Source of the DNA: Azorhizobium sp943371865 | Lineage (GTDB): Bacteria > Pseudomonadota > Alphaproteobacteria > Rhizobiales > Xanthobacteraceae | Assembly: GCF_943371865.1 (NCBI RefSeq) | Contig: NZ_CALRWL010000002.1 | Span: 248,001-312,000, forward strand | Length of the DNA: 64,000 bases | Direction of reading: 5' to 3' | Shown: in pieces, positions 26,445-34,241 of the stretch | Numbering within the stretch: the stretch's first letter is position 1 | Layout of the letters: each line of letters opens with the position of its first letter | The notes under the pieces: generated by a model | What the model was told of the DNA's origin: nothing | What the model saw: the letters and a program-made list of their open reading frames with translations, nothing else | The model's database searches: none | Made by a program: the position numbers and the translations under genes

Positions 26445-27728
26445 ATGTCGACGACGCCGACGATCGTACCGATCGAGAACACCAGCCTGACCGGCTTCTA
26501 CAAAGACATGACCGTGCCGGAAAAACGGACCTTTTGGGCCTGCGCCACCGGCTGGGCGCTCGACGGCATGGACTTCATGATCTACCCGCTGGTGATCGGC
26601 ACGATCATCAAGCTGTGGAATGTCGATGCCGGTACCGCGGGACTTGCCGGCACGGTGACCCTGCTCGCCTCGGCCGTGGGCGGCTGGGGCACCGGCTACA
26701 TCGCCGATCGGATCGGGCGCGTCCGCACGCTGCAATTCACCATCCTCTGGTTCTCGTTCTTCTCGCTGCTGTGCGCCTTCGCGCAGGACTTCAATCAGCT
26801 GCTGATCTGCCGCGCATTGCTCGGGCTGGGCTTCGGCGGCGAATGGGCGGCAGGTGCCGTGCTCATGGGCGAGACCATCCGGGCGCAGTATCGCGGCCGC
26901 GCGGTCGGCTCCGTGCAGTCCGGCTGGGCGGTGGGCTGGGGCCTTGCGGTCCTGGCGCAGGCGGCGCTGTTCTCGCTGCTGCCGGCGGAGCAGGCGTGGC
27001 GCTGGATGTTCGCGATCGGAGCGCTGCCGGCGCTGCTGGTGCTCTATCTGCGCGCCTATGTGAAGGAGCCGGAAGTGGCGGCCCAATCCCGCGCCAAGGA
27101 GGCGGCCAAGGGCGGAAGCCCCTCCATTCTGGAAATTTTCCGTGGCCCGATCCTGAAGGTGACCGTGCTGGCCTCGCTGGTGTCCACGGGGTGCCAGGGC
27201 GGCTACTATGCCATCACCTTCTGGGTGCCGCGCTTCCTGACCACCGAGCGCAAGCTCTCCATCGTCGGCTCGACCGGCTATCTCGCCGCGCTCATCATCG
27301 GCTCGTTCATCGGCTATCTGGTGGGGGCCTGGTATGCGGACCGCTACGGTCGCCGGAGCCTGTTCCTGGTCTTCTCCCTCGGCGCCATCGTGGTCGTGGC
27401 GGCCTATACCCAGCTGCCGCTGTCGAATGAGGTCCTGTGGGTGCTGGGGTTCCCGCTGGGCTTCTTTGCCTCGGGCTATTTCTCCGGCATGGGCGCTTTC
27501 CTGACCGAGCTCTATCCAACGCGGCTGCGTGGGTCGGGGCAGGGCTTCTGCTACAATTTCGGCCGGGGCATCGGTGCGCTGTTTCCGTTCCTGGTCGGCT
27601 ATCTCTCGCAAGCCACGACGCTCGCCGACGCCATCTGCATCTTTGCGGTGATCGCCTATGTGGTGTTCTTCGCCGCCGCCTACATGCTTCCAGAAACCCG
27701 TGGCAAGGTACTCTTCGCCGATGCGTGA
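26445..27728 (+). CDS. MFS transporter, aromatic-acid:H+ symporter type
   Basis: 427 residues with twelve predicted membrane helices. The loop 2-3 signature reads GYIADRIGRVRTLQ and its repeat in loop 8-9 reads GAWYADRYGRRS. The first helix contains GWALDGMDFMIYP, the D-G-x-D pattern typical of PcaK/MucK-type aromatic acid symporters. The C-terminus overlaps the next gene by 8 bp. Probably imports an aromatic or dicarboxylic acid for the hydrolase encoded next to it. Confidence 0.87.
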   Translation: MSTTPTIVPIENTSLTGFYKDMTVPEKRTFWACATGWALDGMDFMIYPLVIGTIIKLWNVDAGTAGLAGTVTLLASAVGGWGTGYIADRIGRVRTLQFTILWFSFFSLLCAFAQDFNQLLICRALLGLGFGGEWAAGAVLMGETIRAQYRGRAVGSVQSGWAVGWGLAVLAQAALFSLLPAEQAWRWMFAIGALPALLVLYLRAYVKEPEVAAQSRAKEAAKGGSPSILEIFRGPILKVTVLASLVSTGCQGGYYAITFWVPRFLTTERKLSIVGSTGYLAALIIGSFIGYLVGAWYADRYGRRSLFLVFSLGAIVVVAAYTQLPLSNEVLWVLGFPLGFFASGYFSGMGAFLTELYPTRLRGSGQGFCYNFGRGIGALFPFLVGYLSQATTLADAICIFAVIAYVVFFAAAYMLPETRGKVLFADA

Positions 27729-28617
27729 CACAGGTTCGTCCCCTCAGAGTGCCCCGGCGTGTCCGGGGCCGGATCCCCTGCCGCACGGGCCGACGCGCTA
27801 TCGCGTGCCGCCGGGCGCCGTGGATACCCATGCGCATGTCATTGGGGCGCCCCCGGCCTATCCTTTCGTGGCCGGCCGCAGCTACACGCCGCCCGAGGCG
27901 AGCGCGCACAGCTATCTCGCCATGCTCGACGCGACCGGCATGGCTTATGGCGTGCTGGTCCAGGTCAGCGTGCATGGCACCGACAATCGCCTCTTGGTGG
28001 CGACGCTCGCCGCCAACCGGGAGCGCTTGCGCGGGATTGCGGTGATCCCGCTGGGTCTCCCCGATCGCGAACTGGCGGACCTGAAAGCCGCGGGCATTGT
28101 CGGGTTGCGCCTGAACATCCTTTATGGTGGCGGTATCGGGTTCGCGCAGCTCGATGCCTATGCCGCGCTCGCCCGGGAGATGGGCTGGCATCTGCAGTTT
28201 CTGGTGGATGCGCGGGATCTCACGCCACTCGCGCCGACGCTCGCCAAGCTTGAGGTGCCTTTCGTCGTCGATCACTGGGGGCATTTCCCGGTCTCGCGCG
28301 GTCTCGCCGACATGGGCTTTCAGACGCTGCTCGCGCTGGTGCGCGATGGCGGCTGGGTGAAGCTCTCGGGGGCCTTCCGCAATTCCGTCGATGGCCCGCC
28401 CTATGCCGATACGATTCCCTTTGCGCAGCGACTGCTGGAGGCGGCCCCCGATCGCTGCGTCTGGGGTTCCGACTGGCCGCATGTGGCGCATTGGAAACCG
28501 ATGATGAACGTCGGGGACCTGCTGGATCTGCTGGCTGACTGGGTCCCCGACGCGGCTGCACGAGAGCGCGTCCTGGTGGACAATGCGCACCGGCTTTATG
28601 GCTTCCCGCCGATCTGA
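27721..28617 (+). CDS. Amidohydrolase-2 family protein, LigI-like
   Basis: 298 residues from ATG 27721, which overlaps the transporter stop by 8 bp. The TIM-barrel start VDTHAHVIG contains the metal-binding HxH. RSYTPPEASAHSYLAMLDA, then VLVQVSVHGTDNRLLV, strongly resembles 2-pyrone-4,6-dicarboxylate lactonase (LigI), as does WGSDWPHVAHW near the end. LigI opens the lactone made from 4-carboxy-2-hydroxymuconate semialdehyde or methylgallate in protocatechuate/gallate meta-cleavage. A related lactone or amide is also possible, since the family is broad. It would complement the LigAB-like dioxygenase at 11.2-12.4 kb. Confidence 0.78.
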   Translation: MRDTGSSPQSAPACPGPDPLPHGPTRYRVPPGAVDTHAHVIGAPPAYPFVAGRSYTPPEASAHSYLAMLDATGMAYGVLVQVSVHGTDNRLLVATLAANRERLRGIAVIPLGLPDRELADLKAAGIVGLRLNILYGGGIGFAQLDAYAALAREMGWHLQFLVDARDLTPLAPTLAKLEVPFVVDHWGHFPVSRGLADMGFQTLLALVRDGGWVKLSGAFRNSVDGPPYADTIPFAQRLLEAAPDRCVWGSDWPHVAHWKPMMNVGDLLDLLADWVPDAAARERVLVDNAHRLYGFPPI

Positions 28618-28810
28618 ATGCGCCAAGGCTTGATGGCGCCATGGCGTCCCGTCCGCCCCTCCGGGCTGTAGGTTCTGCGTGATGACGGTATTTGGCCAGG
28701 GGCGGACGTGCATCAGGCGTCGCAGCGGTAGACAAAGCCGGCGTCAGGCCAAGCCACAGAGCAGATTGCGCCGTAGCAAGGTAGGGTAAAATCCACGTCC
28801 CTTCACTTGG

Positions 28811-28830
28811 GCATAATGCACAGATTATGC
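28811..28830. promoter_or_regulatory. 20-bp palindrome upstream of the chemosensory operon
   Basis: GCATAAT-GCACAG-ATTATGC has perfect 7-bp arms and lies about 80 bp before the MCP start in an otherwise featureless 290-bp gap (28618-28908). Candidate operator for the whole operon; the binding protein is unknown. Confidence 0.45.
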
Positions 28831-28908
28831 TGCAATGAATGAAGCTGAAGCCGGCCGCATCCGTGTTAAATCTGGGGGCAGGCGGCGCTGGCTCGGCCGG
28901 AGGGACGG

Positions 28909-30864
28909 ATGGTTCTTGTAAAGACGACGACGTTGGCCGCCCGCGCCAAAACGCGAAAATCCCCCTCAGACGCACAGGCCGTGCCCGTATCCACCGTTGA
29001 GCCGACGCTGAAGCCCGCGCCGGTCAAGAGGGCCGCCGCCAAGCGGCCCCAGGGCTCGCGCCGCGACATTGCACGGGAACGTATCGCTGCGGCCGCCACG
29101 GAACTGGGGAGCGGCCTTAAGGCGGCATCGAGCGCCGTCGAGGAATTGCGGCGTGCACTGACGGAGATTGCCAGCGGCGCCGAAGAGGCGGCAGGGGCGG
29201 CCCACGAATCCCTGGCGGCCGTGATGGCGATGAGCGCCAATTTCGGTCAGGCGCGGGAACGCGCCGAGGGCGCGCGGCAGCGGGCGGAGATCCTGCAGAA
29301 TCTGCTTGCCGCTACGGGAGCCTCCATAGAGGCCTCCGTGAAGGCGGTCGAGGTGAATGCCCGACGCCAGTTGGCCAGCGTCGGCCTGATCGAGATCCTC
29401 GAACGGCACGCCGCCAAGATCGGCGAGATCACCAAAAGCGTGGCCGACATTGCCGATCAGACCAGCCTCCTGGCGCTGAATGCCGCGATCGAGGCCGCGC
29501 GTGCGGGCGATGAGGGCCGAGGCTTCGCCGTCGTCGCCGATGAGGTCCGCGCCTTGGCCGAAGTGTCGGAAGCGCGGTCGATTGAGATCCGGGTCTTGGC
29601 CGAGCGCATCGGAACGTCCGTCCGCGGCATTGCCGATCAGCTCAGGGCAGCCGCAACGGCCGCCGAGGCCGAGGCGGCAGCTGGGGCCGAGATCAGTGAA
29701 AACCTGGCGGCGGTCCGTCGCGAGATGGCCGTTCTGGGGGAGGACAGCCAGGCCATCCTCATCTCCGCGGTGGAAGCGGCCGGGGCCGCAAACGAGATGC
29801 GGCGCGGTGCCGAGAGCGTGTCCAGTGCCGCCGAAGAGCAGGCGTCTGCCGCCGCGGAGGCGCAGCGCGCCGTGCAGGAGCAGAGCCAGTCCATTGAGCA
29901 AAGCCATGCGGCGGCGGAGTCCCTGGGACGTATCATCGACGCCTTGATCGGTGGACGGGGCGATGAGCATGCGGCCCATCAGACCGCAGCAGCGGCTGAG
30001 CAACTGTCGGCCACGGTGCAGGAGCTGTCCGGTGCGGCCGGCGAAATCCTGATCGCGATCGATCAGATCAGCCGCGGCGCCCAAATTCAGGCGGCTGCAA
30101 CCCAGCAGGCCAGCACGGCCATGGAAGAGATCGAGAAGGCCGCGCGCAGTTCGAGCGCCCATGCGAAGGGCACCGCCAAGCGCGTGAGCACCATGCGCGC
30201 CTTGCTTGGTGCCAGCCACGCGGCGGTGAGTCGGCTGGTGAGCGGCGCGGCGCGATCCGTCGCGGAAAGCAGCGCCATTCTGCTCACGCTCGAAGACCTT
30301 GAGGCGCAGGCGCGGGCCATTGGCAAGTTTACGGACGGCCTCGGCCTCATGTCCGTGCAGATCACCATGCTGGGGACGAGCGGTGCGGTTGAAGCGGCAC
30401 GGGCGGGCGAAGCGGGACGGGGCTTTTCGGTCGTATCGGCCGATATCCGCACGCTGGCACGCGACGCGTCGGGTAATGCAGACGCGGTGAAGGATCTGGT
30501 TGCCGACATTTCCACCCAGATCTCGAGAGTTCGTCGTGACCTGGACCAGATCGGCGCGCTTTCGGGCGCGGAGATGGAGAAGCGACGCGCGATCGAGGAC
30601 CGCCTGACTGAAATCACCAGCGAAACCACGCGCCTACAAGTGAGCTCTGATGACATCGCGACGGGTGCAGATGCGGTCCTCTCCACCAGCATCGAGGTGA
30701 TGTCGGGCATCCATCAAATTGCCGCGGCCGCAGAAGAAGCCAGCAATGCGGCCGCTCAGGCCGTCACGGCGGCTCGCCAGCAATCGCAGAGTGCCGAGGA
30801 CCTCGCGGCGGCGATTGAAGAGATCGCGCTTCTCGCCGACGAACTCCAGCAGGGTTTGACCTGA
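28909..30864 (+). CDS. Soluble methyl-accepting chemotaxis protein with two signalling tips
   Basis: 651 residues with no signal peptide or membrane helix, so cytoplasmic. It is almost entirely coiled coil. A first canonical hairpin tip lies near residues 180-222 (ADQTSLLALNAAIEAARAGD, then GRGFAVVADEVRALAE). A second, degenerate tip lies near residues 478-515 (VEAARAGEAGRGFSVVSADI). There is no recognisable ligand-binding domain beyond a low-complexity N-terminus (1-50), and no C-terminal CheR-tethering pentapeptide. First gene of the chemosensory operon, 4 bp ahead of the CheW gene. Confidence 0.87.
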   Translation: MVLVKTTTLAARAKTRKSPSDAQAVPVSTVEPTLKPAPVKRAAAKRPQGSRRDIARERIAAAATELGSGLKAASSAVEELRRALTEIASGAEEAAGAAHESLAAVMAMSANFGQARERAEGARQRAEILQNLLAATGASIEASVKAVEVNARRQLASVGLIEILERHAAKIGEITKSVADIADQTSLLALNAAIEAARAGDEGRGFAVVADEVRALAEVSEARSIEIRVLAERIGTSVRGIADQLRAAATAAEAEAAAGAEISENLAAVRREMAVLGEDSQAILISAVEAAGAANEMRRGAESVSSAAEEQASAAAEAQRAVQEQSQSIEQSHAAAESLGRIIDALIGGRGDEHAAHQTAAAAEQLSATVQELSGAAGEILIAIDQISRGAQIQAAATQQASTAMEEIEKAARSSSAHAKGTAKRVSTMRALLGASHAAVSRLVSGAARSVAESSAILLTLEDLEAQARAIGKFTDGLGLMSVQITMLGTSGAVEAARAGEAGRGFSVVSADIRTLARDASGNADAVKDLVADISTQISRVRRDLDQIGALSGAEMEKRRAIEDRLTEITSETTRLQVSSDDIATGADAVLSTSIEVMSGIHQIAAAAEEASNAAAQAVTAARQQSQSAEDLAAAIEEIALLADELQQGLT

Positions 30865-30868
30865 GGTG

Positions 30869-32314
30869 ATGTCCGCCGAGATCTCCCGCAGCCTGACGGT
30901 CCGCGCGGGTATCACCCGCGTTGCCGTGGCTGCCGAGGAGGTCGCCGAGGTCATCCGTATGCCCCGGATCACGCGCGTGCCCCATGCCCCGCCATGCCTG
31001 CTCGGCGTCGCTCATTCGCGGGGCATCGTCCTGCCGGTGATTTCGCTGGGCGCCTTGCTTGGCAATGCCCAAGGAGGGGATGCGACCCGCGTCGTGGTGT
31101 TGCGCCGCGCGCCGGCGATCGGACTGGCCGTCGATGCCGTCGAAACCCTCCAGCGCCTGTCCGCGCAACAGGGGCGGCCCGAGCGCGGTCGCCTGATGCT
31201 TGGCGAGGGGGACGACGCGCGCGCGTTCGATCTCGACGCGGCCCTGCGCGAACGGTTTTCCGACTATCGTCGGGCGCAGCGCAGCCATGACGGCGCGACG
31301 ACCGGGCCGCCCGTAGCGGCGGCTCGTGAGACAAAGGCGTTCCTGGCCTTTTCGCTCGCGGACCAGGCCTACGCGCTGCCGCTGGACGGGATTGCAGAGG
31401 TGATGGACGCACCGTCTGCACTGCTGGCTCTGCCCCATACGGATGCGGTGCTGTCCGGCGTCCTCGACTGGCGCGGGCAATGTGTGCCGGCCGTATCGCT
31501 TCGCGCGCTGCTGGGGCTGCCGGAGCAGCCGCTTGCGCCGAGCGACCGAACCATCGTGGTGCGGATCGGGGCCCACCACGTGGCGCTGCTGGTGGATCAC
31601 GTCAGCGCCATCCTGCGCGTTCCGGCCGAGGCGATCGGGCCGGCGCCCAGCATTTTCAACAGCGGGACCGGGGAAGCGCGGATTGACGCCCTGATCAGAT
31701 TGCCGGACGGGCGGGGGCTGGTTTCCATTCTCACGCCGGAGCGCATCCTTGCGGACGCGCGCGTCGGTGCTCTCCTGGCCGCGCCCTCCCATCGAGCCGA
31801 CCTGCCGATGGCCAGTCCCGCGCCCACCGCCGCCGCCCGCCAGCGGTTTCTGATGATGCGGCTCGGCGACGAGACCTACGGGATCCCGATCGCCTGTGTG
31901 GAGGAGGTGGTGCGCTTCCCTGATGCCCTGACGCGCCTTCCGCGAGCGCCCGACTATGTCCACGGTGTAATGAACCTTCGCGGCAAGGTTATTCCGGTCA
32001 TCGACCAGCGCCGTCGCTTCGCGTTGGACGGGGACGAGGGCCAAGCGACGCGCCGCATCGTCATCGTCACGGTGTCCGAGGTGCGGGCCGGATTTGCCGT
32101 TGACGCGGTATCGTCCATCCTTGACGTGGCGGACGCGGATCTGATGCCGTCGCCGGAACTATCCGGCGCGGATGATCGTTTGTTTGATCGAGCCGTCCCG
32201 CCTGGAGGTGCTCACGAGGGGGACATCATTCTGATCATCGACCCGAAGGTGCTGCTCGCGCGCGCCGCGGCCGACATCGCGCACGACCTCGTGCCTGGGT
32301 CCGCCGCGCCGTGA
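30869..32314 (+). CDS. cheW: Triple-domain CheW coupling protein
   Basis: About 481 residues with three tandem CheW-like domains: about residues 8-130 (GITRVAVAAEEVAEVIRMPR, LLGVAHSRGIVLPVISL), 150-295 (AFLAFSLADQAYALPLDGIAEV, LSGVLDWRGQCVPAVSLRAL) and 320-465 (RFLMMRLGDETYGIPIACVEEV, VHGVMNLRGKVIPVIDQRRR). CheW links receptors to CheA; three domains in one chain could bridge several array partners. Start ATG 30869 or the adjacent GTG 30866. It ends overlapping cheB by 4 bp. Confidence 0.85.
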   Translation: MSAEISRSLTVRAGITRVAVAAEEVAEVIRMPRITRVPHAPPCLLGVAHSRGIVLPVISLGALLGNAQGGDATRVVVLRRAPAIGLAVDAVETLQRLSAQQGRPERGRLMLGEGDDARAFDLDAALRERFSDYRRAQRSHDGATTGPPVAAARETKAFLAFSLADQAYALPLDGIAEVMDAPSALLALPHTDAVLSGVLDWRGQCVPAVSLRALLGLPEQPLAPSDRTIVVRIGAHHVALLVDHVSAILRVPAEAIGPAPSIFNSGTGEARIDALIRLPDGRGLVSILTPERILADARVGALLAAPSHRADLPMASPAPTAAARQRFLMMRLGDETYGIPIACVEEVVRFPDALTRLPRAPDYVHGVMNLRGKVIPVIDQRRRFALDGDEGQATRRIVIVTVSEVRAGFAVDAVSSILDVADADLMPSPELSGADDRLFDRAVPPGGAHEGDIILIIDPKVLLARAAADIAHDLVPGSAAP

Positions 32315-33387
32315 CCAAGCTGCTGGTTGTCGATGATTCCGCATTGATGCGCCGCGTCCTGGGGGAGATCTTCCGCGATGAGGACGGCTTCGAGGTGGCA
32401 TTTGCGCGCGATGGTGTCGAGGCATTGGCTCAGCTCCACGCCTTTCAGCCCGATGTCATCACGTTAGACGTGCAGATGCCGCAGATGAATGGTCTGAGTT
32501 GCCTGGACCGGATCATGGTCGAGCGGCCGTGTCCCGTGGTGATGGTCTCCTCGCTCACGGGGGATGGCGCCGAAGCAACGCTGAGCGCGCTGGAACTCGG
32601 AGCCGTGGACTTCGTTCTGAAGCCGCCCGGCACGGTCTCGCTGGCCATAGATGATCTGTCGCGGGTGCTGATTGAAAAGGTCCGCGGCGCGGCGGCTTCA
32701 CGTATGCCGAGTTCCCGTCGCTTGGCGGAACGGCTTCGTGCGCGCGCCGCGGCAAGGCCCGAACCCCGTTCCGCCCAAAAGCGTCGGGCGGACCGTGTGA
32801 CCGACGCCCTGGAGGGCGTGGTGATCATCGGAACCTCCACCGGTGGGCCGCCCGCCCTGGACGCCGTCCTCTCCCAGCTCTCCGGCGACTTTCCCTGGCC
32901 CATCCTGGTGGCGCAGCACATGCCGGCGGCCTTCACCGCGTCGCTGGCCCGCCGGCTGGATGGGCTTTGTGCCCTGAGGGTGATGGAGGTCACGCGCCCG
33001 ACCCCCCTTGCGGCGGGATGTGTCTACGTGGCGCGGGGGGATGCGGACATGATCGTCAGCATGCGCGGCACCGGCCCGGTGGCCATGCCGGTTCCGGCCA
33101 GCGACACCTACCGTTGGCATCCGAGCGTCGATCGTCTCGTCTCCAGTGCGGCCGCGATCTTTCCAGCGGCGCAACTGGTTGGGGTGCTGATGACGGGCAT
33201 GGGCAACGACGGGGCACAGGCCATGGCGGCGTTGCGCGCTGGCGGCGGCCGGACGATCGCCGAGTCGGAAGACAGCGCGGTCGTCTGGGGCATGCCGGGG
33301 GAACTGGTGCGGGCAGGCGGTGCGGATGTGGTCGTGCCGCTGGAGATGATTGCGGGGCGACTTGTGGACATGGTCGCCGCCCGATGA
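32311..33387 (+). CDS. cheB: CheB receptor methylesterase/deamidase
   Basis: 358 residues. A receiver domain with phospho-acceptor D53 (VITLDVQMPQMNG) is followed by a linker and the C-terminal methylesterase with catalytic Ser176 (IGTSTGGP), His203 (VAQHMP) and the Asp in MTGMGNDGAQAM. It removes methyl groups from the receptor when phosphorylated by CheA. GTG start overlaps cheW by 4 bp, and its stop overlaps cheR by 4 bp. Confidence 0.93.
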   Translation: MTKLLVVDDSALMRRVLGEIFRDEDGFEVAFARDGVEALAQLHAFQPDVITLDVQMPQMNGLSCLDRIMVERPCPVVMVSSLTGDGAEATLSALELGAVDFVLKPPGTVSLAIDDLSRVLIEKVRGAAASRMPSSRRLAERLRARAAARPEPRSAQKRRADRVTDALEGVVIIGTSTGGPPALDAVLSQLSGDFPWPILVAQHMPAAFTASLARRLDGLCALRVMEVTRPTPLAAGCVYVARGDADMIVSMRGTGPVAMPVPASDTYRWHPSVDRLVSSAAAIFPAAQLVGVLMTGMGNDGAQAMAALRAGGGRTIAESEDSAVVWGMPGELVRAGGADVVVPLEMIAGRLVDMVAAR

Positions 33388-34241
33388 AACGGCTGCCCGC
33401 ACCGGCCCAGAAGGTTCTCAGCCGGGACGATCTGCAGCAGGTGTGCGACTTCCTCTATCAACAGACCGGCATGCTGTTCGGCGAATCCAAGCGCTATTAC
33501 ATTGAGCGGCGGGTGACAGACCGCGTTCTCACCACCGGTGCCGCCAGCTTTGCCGTCTATTTCGATCGGCTCCGCTCCAATCCGGCGGAGCGGGAGAAGC
33601 TGATCAACGCCTTTACCGTCAACGAGACCTATTTCTATCGCGAGGAACACCAGCTTGCGTGCCTGGGCCGCTCGCTTCTGCCCGACCTCATCACCTCCCG
33701 CCGTCCCGGCGACAAGATCAGGATATGGTCGGCGCCGTGCTCCACGGGCGAGGAGCCTTACTCCATTGCCATCTGGCTGCTAGAGAACTGGCGGCTGGTC
33801 GACGCCTACCACATCGAGATCGTCGGCTCGGACATCGATACCCAGGCACTGGAGGCGGCACGTCAGGGGCGGTATGGTGAGAGGGCCTTGTCGCGTCTGT
33901 CGCCCGATCTGCTTGAGGCCTATTTCGAGCCGGCGCAGTATCAATACTGGCAGATCCTCCATGACCTGAGGGAATCGGTGACATTCTCCCACGCCAACCT
34001 CATCGACCGAGCCAGCCTGGCACCGCAGGGAACGTTCGACGTCATCTTCTGCCGCAACGTACTGATCTATTTCGATGACGAGGCTCGGCTGCTGGCCGCC
34101 GACAATCTCTATGACCGGTTGAAGCCGGGCGGCTATCTGTGCCTCGGGCATTCCGAAGCCATGAGCCGGATCAGTGGACGTTTCACCACCCGACGCTTCG
34201 AGGACGCCATCGTCTATCAACGCCCCCGTGACATCCCATGA
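33384..34241 (+). CDS. cheR: CheR receptor methyltransferase
   Basis: 285 residues from ATG 33384. N-terminal CheR helical domain with FTVNETYFYRE, then the SAM-binding domain (IWSAPCSTGEEPYSIA) and FDVIFCRNVLIYFD. Methylates glutamates of the MCP. The in-frame open region upstream to 32967 overlaps cheB and is not coding. Overlaps cheB and cheA by 4 bp each. Confidence 0.93.
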   Translation: MKRLPAPAQKVLSRDDLQQVCDFLYQQTGMLFGESKRYYIERRVTDRVLTTGAASFAVYFDRLRSNPAEREKLINAFTVNETYFYREEHQLACLGRSLLPDLITSRRPGDKIRIWSAPCSTGEEPYSIAIWLLENWRLVDAYHIEIVGSDIDTQALEAARQGRYGERALSRLSPDLLEAYFEPAQYQYWQILHDLRESVTFSHANLIDRASLAPQGTFDVIFCRNVLIYFDDEARLLAADNLYDRLKPGGYLCLGHSEAMSRISGRFTTRRFEDAIVYQRPRDIP

